Shown here piece after piece: positions 6,003 to 6,097 of a stretch of 6,097 bases of DNA; position 1 is the stretch's first letter, and each line of letters opens with the position of its first letter. A program made the translations under genes and the position numbers. The stretch comes from Bacteroidales bacterium UBA4417 (GTDB lineage: Bacteria > Bacteroidota > Bacteroidia > Bacteroidales > UBA4417): positions 1 through 6,097 of the forward strand of contig DGQJ01000370.1 in NCBI GenBank assembly GCA_002389705.1. Reading direction: 5' to 3'. Below the pieces are notes generated by a model. The model searched no databases, was not told the DNA's origin, and saw only the letters and a list, made by a program, of their open reading frames with translations.

Positions 6003-6097
6003 TTAGTTGGGGTTTATTTCCATCTTCATCCAGGTTTGTACACTATTACCTGCTGCATATCCTTTCAATATCTGTAAATTAAAAGACCCGTTAAGTT
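6003..6097 (-). CDS. Possible C-terminal end of an upstream gene, partial
   Basis: Reading the minus strand in from the right edge, only one frame stays open past the first few dozen bases. It gives 30 residues (with NLQILKGYAAGNSVQTWMKM, then EINPN) and ends in TAA at 6005-6003. The other two frames stop after 1 and 10 codons. The alternation of polar and hydrophobic residues and the ordinary codon choice look like a real protein end in beta structure. The stretch is too short to assign a family, and an open frame of this length could arise by chance. If real, the gene lies on the same strand and upstream of the 698-residue gene, 155 bases away, with the predicted promoter between them. Confidence 0.4.
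   Translation of the reverse strand, partial: LNGSFNLQILKGYAAGNSVQTWMKMEINPN

Noticed and set aside
5861..6082. Plus-strand open frame of 73 codons in the right-hand gap
   Set aside because: It overlaps the strong minus-strand promoter, has low-complexity aromatic-rich composition typical of translated AT-rich noncoding DNA, and shows no domain or signal. A minus-strand coding tail explains part of it better.
1..6097. CRISPR array, tRNA or rRNA gene, insertion sequence or integrase
   Set aside because: No spaced direct repeats, tRNA-like cloverleaf, terminal inverted repeats around a transposase, or recombinase motifs were seen on either strand.

Overview
The window looks like chromosomal DNA of a member of the phylum Bacteroidota, probably of the Chitinophagaceae or a close relative. 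Four things point there. The 5' edge holds the tail of an MnmE protein ending in FCIGK. The one convincing promoter has the phylum-specific form TTTG-N19-TAnnTTTG. None of the starts has a clear Shine-Dalgarno sequence. All three complete reading frames encode Sec signal peptides with glutamine right after the predicted cleavage site, as the 'Q-rule' for this phylum expects. The family placement is an inference from general resemblance.

Layout: positions 1-186 (+) are the 3' end of mnmE (tRNA modification GTPase). A 39-base gap with overlapping inverted repeats separates it from a convergent, minus-strand set of three genes that fills 226-5847. In order of transcription these are: (1) a 698-residue secreted protein with TPR-like repeats, a charged helical middle and a beta-rich C-terminus (5847-3751); (2) a 403-residue secreted protein of no recognised family (3718-2507); (3) a secreted protein with an N-terminal domain and repeated lipocalin-like beta domains (from 2436). 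Gaps of 32 and 70 bases and a single good promoter at 5930-5900 suggest one transcript. At the right edge (6097-6003, -) is the possible tail of a further upstream gene.

The main anomaly is in gene 3. Its frame is stopped by a TAA at 630-628, inside the third copy of its repeat domain. The same frame then stays open for 133 more codons, to a TGA at 228-226, and those codons encode the rest of the third repeat. The gene is therefore either a recent nonsense pseudogene or truncated allele, a sequence error, or (least likely) subject to readthrough.

No function can be assigned to the three secreted proteins from sequence alone. Their co-orientation, close spacing and shared export signals suggest a common envelope or extracellular role. 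No RNA genes, CRISPR arrays, insertion sequences, integrases or known defence genes were seen.
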